Under the pieces are notes generated by a model. The model was not told the origin of the DNA, made no database searches, and saw only the letters and a list, made by a program, of their open reading frames with translations. DNA of 64,000 nt. Origin: Dyadobacter sp. 676. GTDB taxonomy: Bacteria; Bacteroidota; Bacteroidia; Cytophagales; Spirosomataceae. The position numbers were made by a program, and so were the translations under genes. Of the stretch, positions 62,334 through 64,000 are shown one piece after another (position 1 is the stretch's first letter; each line of letters opens with the position of its first letter). Where the stretch lies: contig NZ_CP159289.1 in assembly GCF_040448675.1 (NCBI RefSeq), positions 4,447,001 to 4,511,000 of the forward strand, written 5' to 3'.

Positions 62334-62928
62334 TTTGAAAGTTGTTTTCTGCTTCGAGCGCTTGTTTCACAGCCCGGAAATCGTCTATTGTGTCCGCGCT
62401 CAGCATCGTTTTTTCCGACGATGGGCGGTATTTTCCTGCATGTTCGTTTTCAAGGAAACGCTGCAACGAGCGTGATCCGTTTTTAAAAGCCTTCAATAAT
62501 GCATTGCCAGCCGATCGCGAATACCATCCGAGCAGCGGCTCATAAAATGCATTTTGGTTATAAAAGGCCGTGGCTGGCAAATCCTTATCGGTGTTATGCA
62601 GAAAATCGGCCAGTTCGTCGGTGGTCAGGTACGGATAATCGCAGCCGGCTACCAGGAAGTCGTTTCCGGGAAAAGTATTAAAAGCGGTGAGTAACCCGCC
62701 CATCGGCCCTGCACCGGCGAATTCGAGAAGGTCGGCCAGTTTCGGGTAACCGGTACGGAACGTTTTGTATTGTTCCCCGTTGCAGCATAGGATCACGCGC
62801 TCGCACAGGGGCGCCAGCAGGTCGGCGACGTGTTCGTATTGCGGTTTTCGATAGTATACCAAAAGACTCTTGTCGGTCCCCATTCTCGTGCTTTCGCCTC
62901 CGCAGATTACCAGTCCGTATAAACTCAT
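62305..62928 (-). CDS. mobA: Molybdenum cofactor guanylyltransferase
   Basis: Adds GMP to molybdopterin, giving the MGD cofactor used by the downstream enzyme; 207 residues. The GT-A nucleotidyltransferase start LVICGGESTRMGTDKSLL (GGxSxRMGxDK), AGPMGGLLTAF and the metal site VAGCDYPYLTTDEL are visible, as is ALLKAFKNGSRSLQRFLEN near the C-terminus. ATG at 62928 is chosen as the family start; an upstream ATG at 62958 would add ten residues. First gene of the four-gene molybdoenzyme operon. Confidence 0.94.
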   Translation of the reverse strand: MSLYGLVICGGESTRMGTDKSLLVYYRKPQYEHVADLLAPLCERVILCCNGEQYKTFRTGYPKLADLLEFAGAGPMGGLLTAFNTFPGNDFLVAGCDYPYLTTDELADFLHNTDKDLPATAFYNQNAFYEPLLGWYSRSAGNALLKAFKNGSRSLQRFLENEHAGKYRPSSEKTMLSADTIDDFRAVKQALEAENNFQNGDQSDNQP

Positions 62929-62977
62929 AGTGGCAGGTCGATGGTTTTTCTCCGTCAAATATGCGTAACTTCCTTGT

Positions 62978-64000
62978 ATGGAAATGGGCGATGTTAAAAT
63001 ATTAAGGAAAAAACCGATTTATCCGGTCAGCCCGGAGTTGCGTAAATACCTGCGCTTCTACCAGCGGGATGCGCGGATTCCGGTGGCTTATCACGACCTG
63101 ATGAATTTTCACGAGTCGTTTCCGGTGACCGACAGAAACGGCAGGGACACGCTTTGGGAAAGCCCGTTATATCCCTCGAACGAGCTGGCACGGCTTCATA
63201 CCGGCCTGAAAAAAGTCTACGCCATGCTCAAAGCGAACGGCAACCTGCGCATTGTGGAACATAAATATATCGACCGGATAGATTATTGTAAGTTCGGCAA
63301 TTCCAATCCGTTCCGCATCAAGATCGTAAACCGGCTGAACGACATTTATGACTACTTCTACGTCAAGAAGGCCGACGCTTCCCGCATTTACGGGCTGGAA
63401 CTGGAAGAGATATTCTCACCCAACCAGGTAAACTACATCGTAGACGGGGAAACGCTCATAGAGGAGCATATCGCGGGCATTCCGGGCGACGAGTTCGCAC
63501 GTACGCGTATGCGGGACCCCGATTACAATCCGATCCGGATCGCCAAGGAGTTCGTTAAATTCAACGAGCGATGCAAAATCACCTTGCTGGGAGACATGCG
63601 GTCGTATAACTTCGTCATGCAAATCACCCCCCGATTTCGACGATTTTCAGTTCCGCCTTCGCGCCATCGATTTCGACCAGCAGTTTTACGAGGGAAATCT
63701 CAAAGTATATATGCCCCAGTTTTTCAAGGAGAACCTGCCTTACGTACAGCTGGCGATGGAATATCTGACGGACAAGACCGTGGTGCAATACCAGCAGGAA
63801 GAGCAGTCGTCGATCATGTACCAGGCCAAAGCCGAACGTTACCGCCTCCGGGACATGCGGGACGTTTGTATCAGCGACAAAATCTCGACTCCCGAGAATA
63901 TCCGCCAGTTGCGGGAGGGACTTGCGAAACACTATTCGGACCCGCATTATTTCAAATGTGAGACCATGACGGAGATTATCGAGCTGAATATCAAGAATGT
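62978..64000 (+). pseudogene. Kinase-like (APH/HipA-type fold) protein, one frameshift, partial
   Basis: Family not identified. The first 218 residues, then a shifted frame from about 63630, form one protein that leaves the window at the right edge. Frame break is at CCCCCC (63627-63632); removing one base joins FVMQITP to DFDDFQFRLRAIDFDQQFYE. A protein-kinase-like pattern is seen: basic YFYVKKAD (beta3 Lys-like, about 127-133), ELEEIF (helix C-like Glu), hinge-like LIEEHIAGIPGDEF (160-173), catalytic-loop-like LGDMRSYNFV (D206...N211) and metal-binding-like AIDFD (229-233). Together these suggest an aminoglycoside-phosphotransferase/HipA-like kinase, but this is inference. Divergent from mobA, 49 bp away. 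Confidence 0.65.

Overview
The window is a stretch of chromosome from a Bacteroidota bacterium of the order Cytophagales, most like Dyadobacter or a near relative (Spirosomataceae). Supporting signs are SusC/SusD nutrient uptake proteins under an ECF sigma factor/FecR pair, two proteins with gliding-motility/type IX secretion C-terminal domains, DUF5686 and DUF1328 proteins, several promoters with the Bacteroidota -7 box TAnnTTTG, almost no Shine-Dalgarno sites, and an E. coli-type class II aldolase. No phage, insertion sequence, CRISPR array, rRNA or tRNA gene was found.

Layout. 1-1.8 kb: partial chromate transporter and a 2-oxoglutarate/Fe(II) oxygenase. 1.9-9.4 kb: sigma factor, FecR anti-sigma, SusC, SusD, a self-contained regulated outer-membrane uptake unit. 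9.4-14.1 kb: secreted TIM-barrel isomerase, an M16 peptidase pair (one catalytic, one not) and a secreted EEP phosphatase. 14.1-22.8 kb: a frameshifted FAN1/VRR-NUC nuclease, pgk, a TonB-dependent receptor, guaA, a DUF1328 peptide and a frameshifted Uma2 nuclease. 22.8-29.5 kb: M1 peptidase, DUF5686 protein, FrnE-like DsbA, nitroreductase and its divergent HxlR regulator. 29.5-34 kb: acyltransferase, a secreted type IX protein and fructose-bisphosphate aldolase. 34.2-41.5 kb: a close-packed co-directional run (small membrane protein, GldE-like CBS protein, class A beta-lactamase, lone ABC ATPase, large type IX protein, antitoxin-like gene, DUF4920). 41.5-50 kb: double SGNH esterase, menA, DUF5618, glutathione peroxidase, argS, an unknown secreted protein, pyrR, pth. 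50-58.7 kb: a 590-bp non-coding stretch with a possible small RNA, a frameshifted LamG/OmpA protein, EamA transporter, PhzF, trehalase, M28 peptidase, a SAM riboswitch with metX, and a glycerophosphodiesterase. 58.8-63 kb: a four-gene molybdoenzyme operon (mobA, fdhD, a DUF7009 gene, a YdeP-type oxidoreductase). The right edge holds a frameshifted kinase-like gene that leaves the window.

Two things stand out. First, two intergenic loci, 19 kb apart, carry the same decamer (TGAC or its complement at exactly 10-bp steps, about one helical turn), each arranged as an inverted repeat: a compact hairpin at 9374-9437 and a 190-bp bipartite array at 28201-28390. Second, four otherwise well-preserved genes are interrupted by six single-base frameshifts, every one consistent with one extra base in a short homopolymer. 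That uniform direction suggests base-calling insertions in the assembly rather than real gene decay, though real or phase-variable mutations cannot be excluded from sequence alone.
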